This document shows, piece after piece, positions 13,345-26,600 of a DNA stretch of 64,000 nucleotides. The notes beneath the pieces were generated by a model, which saw nothing but the letters and a program-made list of their open reading frames with translations, did not search any database and was not told the origin of the DNA. Location of the stretch: the NCBI RefSeq assembly GCF_022376445.1, contig NW_025955104.1, positions 1 through 64,000 on the forward strand, in the 5' to 3' direction. The stretch is from Fomitopsis serialis. Lineage: Eukaryota > Basidiomycota > Agaricomycetes > Polyporales > Fomitopsidaceae. Position 1 is the first letter of the stretch; every line of letters begins with the position of its first letter. The position numbers and the translations under genes are program-made.

Positions 13345-13996
13345 TTATTCACCATTTAATATTCATATACCCTGTCGTGATTTAATAGTGGGGTTTGCTA
13401 CTTACTGCGAGTCTGCGACCTCAAGACCTTATGCATCATGCCGCCCTACACACGGCCGCCCTTGGGACGTGGTTGGGATCTGCATAAGTAACAGTGAATA
13501 CAGGAGATTACATACTGCTCAGGCTCCCTCCAAGATGTCACATCGGATCGATTATGAGCTACTGACGGAGTAGTTGCAGCTAGATAGCTGAGACAGTCTA
13601 TTCGTGCATGTATCGAGAAGGGGACGAGAGACAAGAGATTTAGTCCGTTAAGTACACGACTTGTAAACGCACTACTCGAGACAATATGCCGAGGGTGCAC
13701 TAAAATGTGCTAGATAATAAGCAATTGATGCGGAGACAAACACTGTACTGCAGACAACAAACTGGCGAGAGCGAGCACCGTGGTCTGCGATGCGAACGCG
13801 GACACACGACCGAGACGAGCAAAAGAGCGGACGGTACGACATCAACGTACACAAAACGAGCGGGGACGATAAGCCACGATGTCAGGCAAGTGTCCGTGTC
13901 CAACGCGGTATCATGGCCGGTGGTATATCGAACAGCGAAAAGCGTCGCGAGAGCACAGGCGGAGGCATGAGGGGACGTGAGCGTGTATACAGACCA
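13345..13996. other. Convergent intergenic spacer
   Basis: Shared 3' flank of membrane protein copy a (+) and the GT2 gene (-). Open frames here lack homology features. Polyadenylation signals were not identified with confidence. Confidence 0.4.
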
Positions 13997-16900
13997 TCAG
14001 TACGAGAACACCATCAGCCACGGGTTCAGCACGACCTGCAGAAACGCAATGAGCATCGCACGCAAGCTGGCAGGGCAACAGCGACTCACCGGGTACAGCA
14101 AGTGGCATCCGATCTGGATCGACAACGGGAAGATGACGGCCCATGCTGACCCGTCGATGCGCCATTGCACGGGCACTAATGACGTCGACAGGATGATCAG
14201 GGCCGCCGTGAGCAGAATGCAAATCAGCCACGGCACCCAGAACCTCTTGAGGATCTTCGGGATCTCCTCGAAGAAGTTCGACCGCTCGACCTCCTTCTTC
14301 GTCGCACCCCACGAGATGTTGTATGAGAACAGGTGGGCGAGAATCGCCTGGCTGACGGGGATCGACAGACCACCGAAGAAGAAGAAGCTGCGCAATACGT
14401 CAGTCCTCAGCCGCGACACAACCATCCGCGATGGACTCACAAGTATGGAATCCACATAACGTTGATGAGGAAGGACTTGATCAGCGGCTCCTCGCCGAGA
14501 CGGTACTGGAGCAGGGTGTAGCCGACGTTCCCGGAGCCGATGAACACGACCGTCGTCGCCAGCCAAATCTCGAACGAGTGCATGTAGTAGCCGTCGACGG
14601 GAAGCTCGAAGCCGAGGAGGATGTAGTTGATGACACCGATCGTGATCGAACACGCGATACCGTAGTACGAGAACATGTACGACATCATCGAGAACTTGTA
14701 GTGCAAAGGCGCGGACGACCAGAGGAACGAGTGGATCTCCCTCGCGATCGGGCCCTTGCGCCACCACTGAGCGATCGGGTTGAACAGCAGTTCGTTACAG
14801 CCGTACGCGTACTTCTGCCACCGGTTCAGCTCGTCGTCGCACGTCAGAGACACACCCTCCTTGAAGCCGCCGAGTGAGTACGTCGCCCACCGGATGATGA
14901 ACCCGCGCTTCTGGAGCCGCATCGCCATGTCGAAGTCCTCCGACACGTTGCTCTCGGACCAGATCTTCTCCTGGCCGTCCGCGCGGTCGATGAACGCGGC
15001 GTCCTGGACGGCCCTCCAGCGGAGGAACGCGTTGTGCCCGACGAACGGCGCGACCTCGCCGTTCGCGCACGCGTACGAGATACATTTGTTGATACGCCGG
15101 GTGAAGTACGCGATGCCGTTCTCGAAGTAGTGATGCGCGACCTGCATGACGTCCGACTCGTGCTGGATGACGCCGACATCGGGGCACTCCGCCATCTCGC
15201 GCGCCGCGTCCCGGAAGCAGTCCTCCGGCACGATGGTGTCCGAGTCGACGATCAGGATGATCTCGCCCACACGGCACGCACGTCCGTTGGCGGCCCAGGG
15301 GCGGAACTTGCGGCCGCTCGACTCGTACACCTCGTCGATGGCCAATTGCAGCGCGCGCTCCTCGAGCTCCCAGTCTTCCGAGTTCACCTTCTCGTCGTCC
15401 TCGCCGCCGAAGCCGACGACGCTGGCGTTGCCGCCGTCCCGGTGCTGGTACTGCATGCCGTAGCGCTGCTCCGCGTCAGGTCCGAGTGAGTCGCTCTTCC
15501 GGGGGCCGCGCTCCTTCTCCTCCGCGAGCAGCTTCTCGAGGTGCGTCTCGGCGATCAGCGAGAGCCTCAAACCGTAGTTCATGTTCGAGGCCTTCTTGAA
15601 CCGACCCGCACGCTGGAACCCGTCCGGCGCATCATCGTGCTTCGGCCGCGCGACCCAGCCAATGCCGTGGTTGGCGTAGAACGCTATGCGTGTGTCACGC
15701 TCCTCGACCGAGAGCAACTGTCACGCACGCATCAGCGACCCGCACAGCAAGCGTACGTCGGAACTCACCCTGAGACCATCGTCGTTGACGAATATCGTGG
15801 ACGTACCACCTTGCCGGGCATACGTCTGCATCGCCTTTTTGATTGACTCGATAGATGGCGCCCTGACATCTCCGGTCAACACTCGCACAGCTCATAAGCC
15901 CAAATGGGAACTCACAAGACGGTTTCCAGAGACTCCTTGTACACCGGCATCTGAATCGTGATGTGCGGCAGGTCGTTATCCACGATCTTGTTCGGCCGGG
16001 GCTTGATGGCGGAATAGTACTTTGAGTTTTCGTGGTACTGCGCGATGGGACCGATGGCCATGGACACGTTCTGGATGATCTGGAGGGCGAAGAAGAGCGA
16101 GACGCAGTACAGGAATGGCATCGTCGCCACGAGTGCAAACCGAACGAAGTTGTTGTCGAGCCGCCACTCGGCGAGCAGCGTCTTGAAACCGTTGCCGATG
16201 AAGTCTGTGCACGCGCCATTAGCCTCCCAAACAAATCCACAAAGCGTCCACTCACAGACAGAGAGACCCGCTGCAAGCCCATTGTAAATAGGCGCATACA
16301 ACAACGCGGGTCGCTTCTGGGGGAGCGCGTTGTCCAACTCGCTCATGTCGGGGCCCTCGATGATGATCGTCTTCTTCTTGCCGTACCATGTCCGTATGGT
16401 CTTCGTCTTGACAACAGTCTCCTCGACGCCAGCCCCTTTCTCGATGTCGTCCTTGCCCATGAGCAGGCTCATGCGGCCCATGCCGCGAGGGGTGCCGGGG
16501 ACGCCCGGTGTGCCCGGTGCTGGTGGCAGTTGACTGCTTGATCGACCTGAACGGTAGAGTGAGTTACCAGATCCGGAACCTATATCAAAGAAACGATATC
16601 AGCACCGGCACCGAACCAACCCAGCCACGAAGATACGCAAGAAGGGCCCACGAAGGAGAACGGGCCCTCCAAAGTACAGTAGCACTTCATCAAAGGAAAG
16701 AAAGCAACTACTACCTACCAAATGTCCTGAAGAGAGATGCACGAGACACCATCCTACGGGAACTAACTAGCTCTCACGTGGTAAAGGGGGTTTTCACTCA
16801 CCACTGATGCTCGCAGGGTGACTGCTTGAGCTCGCGCCGTGGCTGCCCACTGCGTTTGGTCTTGATCGCCAGAGCAGCTTGATAAGGCGTTCCTCGAAAT

Positions 16901-18598
16901 CGTGGCATGTCGGGATAATGTCGTCGATCGAGTCTGACCAAACGACAAGGACACGCTCGTCACGCTGAGGACAAAACACTGGTAAGCCTCCGTCCCAGAT
17001 ATGCGGTCCAAGCAAACAGAAGCGAATCAGGCAGACAGTCACGAAGGAGATGAGTATCGAAGATTCGAGTCCGAATCAAACGGAATTGGGCGACGAACGC
17101 ATAGTAAGATGGAAATGAAAACGGCTGGTCCATCCTTGACCTGAGCCGGGAACTGGTCGCTATAAACAAGCTCTCCACACCGCACTAGCATGCAGCCTGG
17201 TCTGAGGAAATGCCGCGTTCGGCATTTCATCCGGGCCATCATCTCGATAGAGGACTTGGCTCCTTCATCTCATCCTCCTGGAAGCTCCCACAAAAGCGCC
17301 CTATCTGAACACCCGACGACAGAAGGTGCACATACACGCTATGCACCGGAGAATGCGGTGGACAGTTAGAGTCCCTCCACCAGGCAGCATAGCACAGCTT
17401 AACCAAGCTTGCACGTCCGGAGGATAGAAGTCCGCAGGGCGGCTCCGGCCGTTTTGGGTATACACCCCGGCCCCCATGATCGACGATCGTAGCAGCGATC
17501 ACATCCGCGTCGCGGTCACCACCAAAACGCCCCACGACAGTGAGCGACGCGTCGTCCTCGGTCAAGCCATAGACAGAGTGTTGGCCCATAAGCTCCACTT
17601 ACTCGTCATCACAGCTAACTCTGTATCGTCGGGCCCCACGCCTTTCAAACGCACTTGTACAGCTTTGATATGGACCTTGGCTACGTAGCCCAGGTTGAGC
17701 GGCAGTGTCGGGATCATTGTATAACAACGTCCGACGACCTCCGCTCGTATACGCACAAATTTTGTGCAGGGCCCAACAACGTGGATTTAGCTGCAAGAGA
17801 CGGAATGACAGGCACCCATCTGTGCACCTGACAACTAGCGACACCATCCGCATGTAGAAGAGCCTGTGGCAAGGCAAGTACAGCGGATGCGGCTGTTTCC
17901 ATGTACCCATCGAACTCTATTTGACGGGGAGCGTCGTTTTCCATCCTACACTGATGCAGCACGAATAAAACGCGCATATATGCATGCAAGAAGCACGAGG
18001 AGAAAGAAGAGGGAAAAAAGAAAGAAGAGGAAACGGAGAAAGAGGATACGGAGAGCTAGGCCTGATGAGACTCACCACGAAGGCCGCGTTCTGCTCCTTG
18101 TCCGCCGTGGGGAGGTCCATCATCGTCTCAATGATTTGAATACGCGTATTTGCGTCGACGTAGATTGACCTGTCATCGGGGCCACTATAGGACAAAGATA
18201 CGGTTAGTGCGACTGCTCAACACCACGAGGGCGCTCATGCTGCGGCGGGTTGGCGCGTAGGCATCGGCACGATAAGTCTTGCAAGCATGCACCCGCTGCA
18301 CACCGACCTCGCCACGCAAGCACGGAAGGCGCGAATGAGCTGCTCACACTTCTGCCAAAGCTGCGTGCACGGATGCGCTGCGGACCTTGATGGCGACGGC
18401 CGGGTTCAGCGCAGAGACCGCTGCCTCGAACGGCTCGAGAGCGAGGTTCTCATAAGGGAAGACACGGAATTCGGGGCCATTGTCGACACGGAGCGCGACA
18501 CCGGCGGAGAGGTTGTCCTCGTTGGGGCGGAACCACGCGTCGCCCTGAGTTTGCTTGAAGATGTGGTGGAGGAAGGCGTCGTAGCGGTCGTAATCCAT
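13997..18598 (-). CDS. Family 2 glycosyltransferase, processive polysaccharide synthase
   Basis: Membrane enzyme of the cellulose/chitin/hyaluronan-synthase fold, making a beta-linked glycan at the plasma membrane; 947 residues. Nine exons: 18598-18348, 18184-18076, 16964-16802, 16579-16256, 16204-15916, 15862-15769, 15717-14441, 14387-14090, 14035-13997. A soluble N-terminal region (about 1-220) is followed by two membrane segments. The catalytic domain has FVNDDG (403-408), VDSD (Asp568 and Asp570), the base motif SEDFD (669-673) and LNRWQKYAYG (707-716) in the QxxRW position. Several C-terminal membrane helices end at VVLNPWLMVFSY. It resembles fungal GT2 proteins related to mixed-linkage glucan synthases; the polymer made is uncertain. 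Phases close over all nine exons. Intron 2 is 1111 b, far longer than the rest. Confidence 0.92.
16965..18075 (-). other. 1.1 kb intron 2 of the GT2 gene
   Basis: Donor GTGAGT at 18075 and acceptor CAG ending at 16965 join NAAFV to RDERVLVVW in frame, as expected for the family. Most other introns of this gene are 51-53 b (introns 1 and 3 are 163 and 222 b). Near its donor lies a long pyrimidine tract (purine-rich on the + strand, about 17996-18053). No coding relic or terminal repeat was recognised inside, but an old insertion is likely. Confidence 0.6.
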
Positions 18599-19729
18599 CG
18601 CGGCGGGCTGCGAAGCGATGGTACAGGCTAACGACGAGGTCGGATAAAGAGGGCGGGTCGCCGGGCGCGAGGGCGGGGAGAGGGGAGACGACGGCGGAGG
18701 AGAAGAGCAAGCGAATGAAAGGAAAGAAAGGCAGGTGTTCGCACGTCCGGCGAACGGTCGGTGGGGCTCTCCCGCATGTCACCCTTCCCTTATTTCCAGG
18801 CGCCAATCTCGGACCCTTCAGGCGCCCCCATTGGTCTTTCCTATTTTTGGGCCGGAGACGCCGCCCGCCGGCCACCAGGCCGCCCTTATCGTCCGCTAGC
18901 CGGCCTATGCCGGGTCGAGGCGCCGTGCCACAGCCCCGCGCCCGCCCTCCGTCCGAGCCGCCCCGCCTGCAGACGTCGGCGAGGCGGACGGCGAGCGACG
19001 GGCGGACGGCAACCGCCGGCCGCATGAGCAGACGAGCAGGGCTTAACCATCGAAAGTTGTTGCCTTGGAAGATTCGCAGCATTGCGCAGCCTCTCTATCT
19101 CGCCTCCCGTAATTTATTTCTCACATCACCTCGTCGCTCGGATACGATGCGAAATCCGTCACGTACTGGCAGCCACATTCAGGTACGGGTCCGCCGTGCG
19201 ACTGTCGCCGACGTAGCTCGGCCTCCATGTGCGGGATGCATTGCCTGTGTTGGTCTATCGCAGGTTGTATACTGCCTCAGGTCGTGTGAGGTGCTACTTC
19301 GCGATCCTCAAAGGCTACCTCCACTCTATCTGCACGCCAAGCAGGCTCTGTATGTAACCGTACCCACGCCCGCACGATAGACAACTTACAGGAAACGCTC
19401 TAGCTGTGCTAAGCTCTATCTTAATATGCCCGCTTCGAACTTCGAAGCTGGTCCGAAGCGCACGTCGACAACGTCAATGTCCTTCCACCGGTTCGCAACC
19501 ATGTACAGTACATTCCAGAGTGCGAACTCGCCTTGGCTCTTGCATTCTTTCCAACCCGAACAGGGTCCCATTCCAAGATACGTACAGCCACTGGCCGGCT
19601 CAGAAGGAAATCTTCGCAAAGACGCGCCACACCTTGTCACGGTGTGAATTGACCTTGTTCGCCTCAGCGCTTCAATTCCTCCATCGAGCGACACCTCTCG
19701 GGCCCCCGTAAGCACTCCTCCATCCTCCA

Positions 19730-20327
19730 ATCCTCGTGTCCCGGAAACCACACACGACCCTGCATCCCCATTCCAGCCACCGCCCACGAGCGCACCACGC
19801 CCGGCAGAAACCAGCCCCTGCGCCTTCGTCACGTTGGACGTCATCTCCTCCCGGGCTCGGACGTTTTTCGCAGCAGGCACTCGCGCCCGTTCAGGCAATG
19901 CAGGCGCCCGAGACCCCGGCGACCGCCCGCACTGCCCGGTGGCGAGCAACGGTACGGGACCGAGGAAGCACCGCAGCGGCGTTGGGATCACGGACGGACA
20001 CACGCCTCGGCGGCCTGGCCGAAGTGATGGTGATCACCGATCAGCTTGATCTCCGCAAGATGAGATCGCATGGATGGCGTCTGGACTTGCACTCAGCGGG
20101 CTGCGCCTCGCCGCTCTGGACCAGACACGGCGCGAGATGCGGTGTGCACGACATTCGAACTACGGGGATCCGTCGAGGATGTTCTGGTCTGGAAACGACT
20201 GTTTGGATCTTCTGGTGGAGGAACTTTTGCGTTTCGCAGCGGCGAGCTTGAGCTTGAGGAACCGCAATTCATCTTGCAATTGTTCCACTCATTCTCCTCC
20301 GGGCCGCTTACGTCAGGCGCGCCGTAA
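19730..20327 (+). other. Possible unrecognised gene
   Basis: Several + frames are open over about 600 b with coding-like GC content: a Pro/Ser/Thr-rich stretch, then an acidic stretch (GELELEEPQFILQLFHSF) ending at 20327. I could not join them into one convincing model and recognise no family. The minus strand (20003-19416) is also open, so the strand is unsure. Confidence 0.2.
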
Positions 20328-23300
20328 TGAAAGATCAGTAACGCAATGCATTACATACTGGTCCGCTGGCGAATGCTGTATGTGAGTAACGGCTGTCGAT
20401 CAACCTCCCTAGAATGTAGTCTATTGCGTTCGACATACGTACGAAGGTGGAAATGAATGGCCCGACAGGGGCTGACAGAACACCGCGACCCTCCAGAATG
20501 GAATGCGCACAGAGTTCGTGAAGAGCGGAAATTAACATAGCTCCCCAAAGGGCAGCTTCCCATTTACAGTCGCACGAGCGACCTGGACCCGCACGGATAT
20601 CGCACCCGCCTTCAAGTTTAATGAACGGTCGAAAGCCAAGCCGTGGTATGTGCACGGCGGAACAGCCACGCGGACGCGCAACGCCTACGTGCGTACCCTG
20701 GCACCTGCCGTGTGCACAGCCTCGAACAGAGGACCTCGGCTAGTAGTTAGCCTTTCAAGTGTGCTGCCGCGTGCCGTGCAAACATACCTTTGCAGTACGG
20801 GAATCGTGACTCGAGTCGGACAGTGCGCGATCACCTTCAAAATTCACAGTTCATGCAGAACGTTCATGATCGACAACTGGCGACATATACACGGCGCACG
20901 CCAGCCTGCTCGTGAACATACCTTTTACGCCCTCACTGCTCTGGAGCATACATGTCTGTCCCTCCTTCACGCGAGCGGCCCCGAGGCCTACCGGCAGGAT
21001 TCCGACTGCCTGAGCATCCTGAGGCCACGACTAGCTGTTAGTTCGTTCACCGATCGAGGGCACTGGCAGAAGCCGATCGACGACTCACCTTTCACACTTG
21101 CAGATCCTCGTGAACCAGCTCGATGTCAACCCTATCTTGTGCTCCTGCTGGGAACCACCAAGACTTGGTGTCGAGCCGGTTAGTACTCCCGGGACTGGCG
21201 AAGTGAGCTGGAAGACGTCATAGCGTGGAAGTCGGGGGATGCGCCCGCGGCCGGTGCGCGAAGATGACTGGCTTGAGCAATGTATGTGTGTAGGTGTAGA
21301 GGTGAGAACGTTAGGCCCGGTTCGTTTGACACCGCGTGCCTGCGCTGGTGCAGTCCAGAATGGCATGGTACGGTTCGCTATCCCCTGGCTACCTTGTCTG
21401 CTGTTGCGGATTTGTTTGACACCGGGGGAGTATGTTGCCGTCGCGGTAGGTCCCTGTGCTCGTCGCAGATGCGGCCATTCGCGACATGAGAACGGCATTG
21501 ATTGGGCTCTCAGGCTCGGCCTCCTCTTTGATAGTTGATATGTTTGATCTGGACCACCGCTACATGATAAGCAATTCAACAATTAAATCGACCGTTGCTC
21601 GATCCACAGTGTGACTTGCTGTGCGTGAAGGAGTTCAGATCCTTCATATGCCGCCGTATATGACTCTCGAATCTGGCTGTTCTGCACTGCAGAAACCGCG
21701 AACCTAGGTCGATGGAACATGGCAGTCTTAAGCTTGAATTAGTTGTCCTTCCGCAGAAACCCTCCTCCCCCCAGTGATGCGCCACGGTGTTCCTCGATCG
21801 ATCGACGGCGCTCCACCTCCACCCTCCCCAGGTCCCCAGGCCTGGCCCGCCTCCGACCCCGGCCCCGGCACAACCTGTGCCGTTGACTGCTCCTAAATAT
21901 TATTGGCGACCGCCTTATTGGTGGGGCAGAGTGACCAAGTGCGCAACTGGTGCGCCAGCATGGGAGCGGCGCGGGTACCATGGCAGCCAGGCCCAGCCCG
22001 GCGTGTTGCTGCCCGCAAATCCGCTTTTGGGTCGCCAGACTCTTGTTATTGATTGCAATCACGAGGCTGGGTGAGAATCGGAGAATCTGTCTCTGTTTGG
22101 CGCCACATCTGTGAAGACGCGACGGACCGGCGACGAACGCGTTTACTTGATAGTGAAGTGGCGAACTCAACGTTCAACCAGCGTAGTGTATGATGGACAA
22201 GTCCACGACACTAGCACAATACTATCGCGGATGAGGACGGTATGGCTGGGGAGGCGCGGCGATAAGTCGCCTTGCCAGAGACGAGTTGTTAGCGCGCGCC
22301 TCTATTGATGGAGATAACAAGATGGTACATGCCGATCAGTGACTAAAGAAGATATATCAAATGTCTGCGGTCTGACACCGTGCCGCAAATATTCTCATTT
22401 TTGCACCGTATCGCGAGGGACAGGTACTGTCGTCTTGGTGTCGCCGGATGTGTGTGGCGAGACCGACACTGTACTGATGGAAGTATGCAACAGCGTCGAC
22501 GTCATCGCAGAGGTCATTGCACCCGCGACGCGCTCCCGAAAACACGCTAAATCGGGATCGGGCGCATAGCGACGCCCACGCGAGAAAGGCTATTTACGTA
22601 GGGACCCCGGAAGTCCCTCGCGTACCTCGGTGTCCGATTCATAATTGACGTCACTCCCAAATTGGACGCAGCGGGCTGATACGGGCGCGTCTGGCCCAGA
22701 TTGGACAGCTGCACAAGCAACGCGTGCGAATCGCATGCAGCAGGCGAAACCGCACGAGCAAGCACGTCGCCGTGGCCGACGACTACGACGGCGAGCGGGG
22801 AATGGAGACTAAGGGCAGCAAGGCGGAGGCGAGGGCGAGAGCATAATTTGAACTCGGGCAACGTGGTGTCGGGCAGGAGCCCTTTTCGCCAGTGGCGACA
22901 GCGTGCGGAGCAGCCTGCAAGAAAGGTCCGGGGGCTGTAAGATAGGCCGGAACCGCACATATCGAGGAAGCGATGATTAGGGTCCGTGTGACTGCAGTCT
23001 TATAAGTTACATTCGTCGAGTGCTGAGCGCGACGCAGAGCCTGCAAAGTAGTGGCAAAGCACACCGACGAAGTGGCAGAATGACCAGTCGATGGGGAATA
23101 CGCTATGGACACCGGTTGGATGCCGCAAAAGGAAGATGTTTAATCGAGCTGATCGGGCTCGACTGGATGGCGTGGGATACTCAGTCGAAGTTCAGAATCG
23201 GTCTCTTCCGGTGGTTGCGCTCGATCTCCACCTGAGTGTATTCTTTGTCGAGACTGAGGGCATTCATACTGATTCTCAGCAGGTGTTAGAGTCAATGAGA

Positions 23301-23533
23301 CGTGTGAAGTACAGTGAAGACCTCCAGCTTGCTTGAACTGGGCTTGAAACTGCGATTTCTGTTGTGAGTGACACGCCACTTGGGCCGAGGAGCCGGCGGT
23401 ACAGCGGGACCCCAGATAGCGGGCGTGCGAGTCGATGGAGCGGGAGAATTGATGGAGGCCTGGGCAGCAGCGCCTCGCTCAAGTCGACATCCTCGCTCGT
23501 CGCTTTTCGCGTCCATATCCTCCGCAAAGGCCT

Positions 23534-23610
23534 GTGAGTCGTCCCGCTCCCGCCCTGCGTCCGCAGACTTAGACCACCCAACTTGCACTCACACTCTTTC
23601 TTTCTCCCAG
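23534..23610 (+). promoter_or_regulatory. Possible 5' UTR intron of SKN1/KRE6
   Basis: GTGAGT at 23534 and a pyrimidine-rich acceptor ending CAG at 23610 lie 5 b before the start codon context CCACCATG. The CT-rich run could equally be the pyrimidine tract common upstream of highly expressed fungal genes. Confidence 0.35.
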
Positions 23611-23615
23611 CCACC

Positions 23616-26600
23616 ATGTCCGCCTACCGCAGACGGGACAATGCGGCCTCCGGCTACTCGAGCGCGGACGCCTATCGCGCCGTCCCCAGCACCTCTCCGT
23701 CCCTCCAACATGCACGCGCCGTGAACAGCAATGGCGCCGCATCGTCCTCGGAAGAAGACCACCTCACGTCCCAGGCCACATCGCCAGCACCAGTCGCGAA
23801 TGTGTTCGTGCGCACCCGCGCAGGCTCTCGCTCTCGCCCGCGCCGCGATTCCCAAGAACAGGGCGGCGAGCCGCTTAGCCCCCCACGCCCCGGGTTCCTC
23901 GCCGGCGACCGACGGTCGTGGTCCGCATCAAGCGGGGCTAGCGAAGCCGAAGGCAACAGCGACTCTGATGTCCCCGCGGCAGGCCTGGCCGGGGTAGGCG
24001 CCGGGGCTTCGCAGTCCGCGCGCCCACCGGCTGGTACAAATGCAGGACGTGTTCCCGTCCGCGGTCACGATCGTGTCCGCAGCAATAGCAACAGTCAACA
24101 AGCTGGTCGCTCTCCCGCCGTCGCCCCCCAGACCCGTGCCCGCAACCACCGCCGACGCTCAAGCATGGCCAACGAGTACGCCTATGCCGGGTCTGCAGGC
24201 GAGGAGGAGCCCCAGTCGCCATCGTCGCAGGGCCACTCGTCGTTCGGTATCAGCAACCCCTTTGGCACACCGAACGACACCCCGCGCAACTCCTTCTACG
24301 GCGCACAAGGTGCACCAGCCGTGCCCGAGAAGATCAACCGCTCGCCCCCTTCGGCGTTCCCCTCCTTCCCCTTCCAAAGCCATGCAGGCAACCCCGACCC
24401 CGGCACCGTCATTCCCGGCATTGGGCGGCGTGAGTCGCTAGACTCTCTCGCTGCCCTCGCGCAGAACGGCCAGATCCTACACACTCCTGCCAATCTCAAC
24501 AACCACCCACTTTCCCCGCCCGGAAGCGGCACCGCCTACCCCACTGGCGCTGCCCCGGGCGGCTACGGCCTCGTTGAGGAGAGTGAGGACCTCGGTCGTC
24601 CCTTCGCTCCTTTCATGGGCGACGTCCCCGAGCGCGCGCAGACGCCATCCAGTGCCGGCAGTCAGCTCTATCGCAACTCTGCCGCCGCGGCCGTATCAGG
24701 CAAGGGCGAATACGGTCAGTAGCCGCTGTTCCCCCTACTGCTACTCGCAGTCGACCCAAAAGTAAGCTGACTCTTTGTATTATTCATCTGAAATAGGCAG
24801 CGACAACGGCCATGGGCTTCCACGGACCGGCAGCGGGCAGCAGATCAGCATGCGCGCGCCGTTCCTCAGCCCTGCAAGCCGTCCGACGAGCAGCCTATGG
24901 GCACCTCCGAGCTTCCCGTATGCGTACCCGCCTGGTAGTGGGAGCAGCACGGCTTTGGGCGGCTACGCGGGCAGTGGTATTTTGGGCCAGTACTCCAGCT
25001 ACGCCGACATCCAAGCGCAGCTCCGCAAGAGCAAGCCAATAATGCCATCGTCGAAGTGAGCGACACTCACCTTTGTCCATCGCCCATACTCATTCTCCTC
25101 AGGATCTCGCAGAAGCTGACGAAGGAGGACAAACCGTGGTTGTTGCAGAAGGACAGCAGGTCGCGCGCGAGCTACTGGCTGACCCTCGCCGGTGTCTTCG
25201 CGGGCATTGCGGGCGCGGCGGTCCTGTGCTACTTCACCTGGGTCGACACGTACTTCCTCGCGGATAGCCAGGTGTGCTCGTACTTCTACGACGACTTCAG
25301 TGGTGGCCTGGATACGACGAACAATTGGAACACGGATAACGAGCTGGGTGGTTTCGGGTGAGTAGTCGCTTTTTGGACGCATATAGTCGAGTGCGGTTCC
25401 GCATCGAGGGCATAGAGCCTGGTGTGGGCCTTTGTTGGGACGCATATAGTCGGGTGGGGTTGTCGGAGCGCATACAGTCCAGTGTGTGGGTGGCGGGAGC
25501 AGGATGCGTTCGCGACGAGCCGCTGCAGTGGGCGTACGATTGCTTTTTTAGGCAGCCGCTGGTATGCGACAAATTTGGGTTGCTATCGGACGAAACCGGT
25601 GTACATCCAGGTCATGGTCCGGATGGAATCCACATCAGGCCTCTCTGCCTGGTTTGAATCTTGTCACTAGACGGGGTTTGTGAGCGTGCACTCGGGTGGG
25701 CACAGGAATGTCCATACTTTGCTCACCAGCCTTTGGGGCGTTGAATCTTCCTCATTTCGCGGATGGCATACTGGTCATAAGATCTGCCTTGCGTTGAACT
25801 CGTCCGCATCATGCTGACGATATTATTTCTGGCAGCAATGGCGAGTTCCAAATCACGACTGACGACTCTACGAACTTGCACGTCACGAATGGCCAACTAT
25901 ACATCACCCCGACGCTCACCAGCGACAATCTCGACGGTGGCTATCCGGCGATCTTCGACGGCGGTTCATTCGATTTGGGTGACAGTTGCTCGACAGATAA
26001 CACGGTCCGTACACTTTTTACCACTCTCGCGTGTGCCAGTACGTTGACATACTCTCTTCGCAGACTGCGTGTTCGATCAAGTCGTCCAACGACACCGGTA
26101 CCGTCATCAACCCCGTCACCTCGGCTCGTATCAACACGAAGGGCCACTACCAGCTCAAGTATGGCAAGGTCGAGGTCGTGGCCAAACTTCCTCAGGGTGA
26201 CTGGCTTTGGCCTGCCATCTGGATGCTGCCCAACAGCACCGACGTGTACGGACAGTGGCCGATGTCTGGCGAGATCGATGTACGTAGACATGCTGGGGAC
26301 TTGTCCCACGACCAGTACTGACTTCCAAACGTCGTAGATCATGGAGGCTCGTGGCAATGCAGCGTCCTATGCCGGCCAGGGAGTGAACTACGTGCGCTCG
26401 TCGCTGAACTACGGCCCGCTGGCAGCGTTGTACACCACGCTGTACGGATGGTGGAGCGAGAAGCAGTCTACGTTCGCCGACGACTTCCACACGTACACAC
26501 TCGAGTGGACGGAGGACTTCATGCGGCTCTACGTCGACACGCGCCTCGACGCCATGCTCACGGTCAAGCTCCAGGGCAAGAGCGGCAAGAGCTTCTTCAA

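Larger units (their letters stand above)
18599..23615. other. 5 kb between divergent cell-wall genes, no confident gene
   Basis: The GT2 (-) and SKN1/KRE6 (+) promoters lie at the two ends. 18740-19030 is GC-rich and pyrimidine-rich on one strand, as in fungal promoters. 20650-21183 is open on + without recognisable features. An inverted CCAAT box (ATTGG) lies near 21918. Nothing else was recognised. Confidence 0.4.

Noticed and set aside
14780..15489. Long open frames on the + strand
   Set aside because: They are antisense shadows of the GC-rich GT2 catalytic exon, which has clear motifs and closing phases.
20650..21183. 177-codon open frame on +
   Set aside because: No domain, no splice partners, biased composition; not called as a gene.
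21739..22170. 143-codon open frame on -
   Set aside because: Opposite-strand frames are open too and nothing resembles a known protein. Probably GC-rich promoter DNA.
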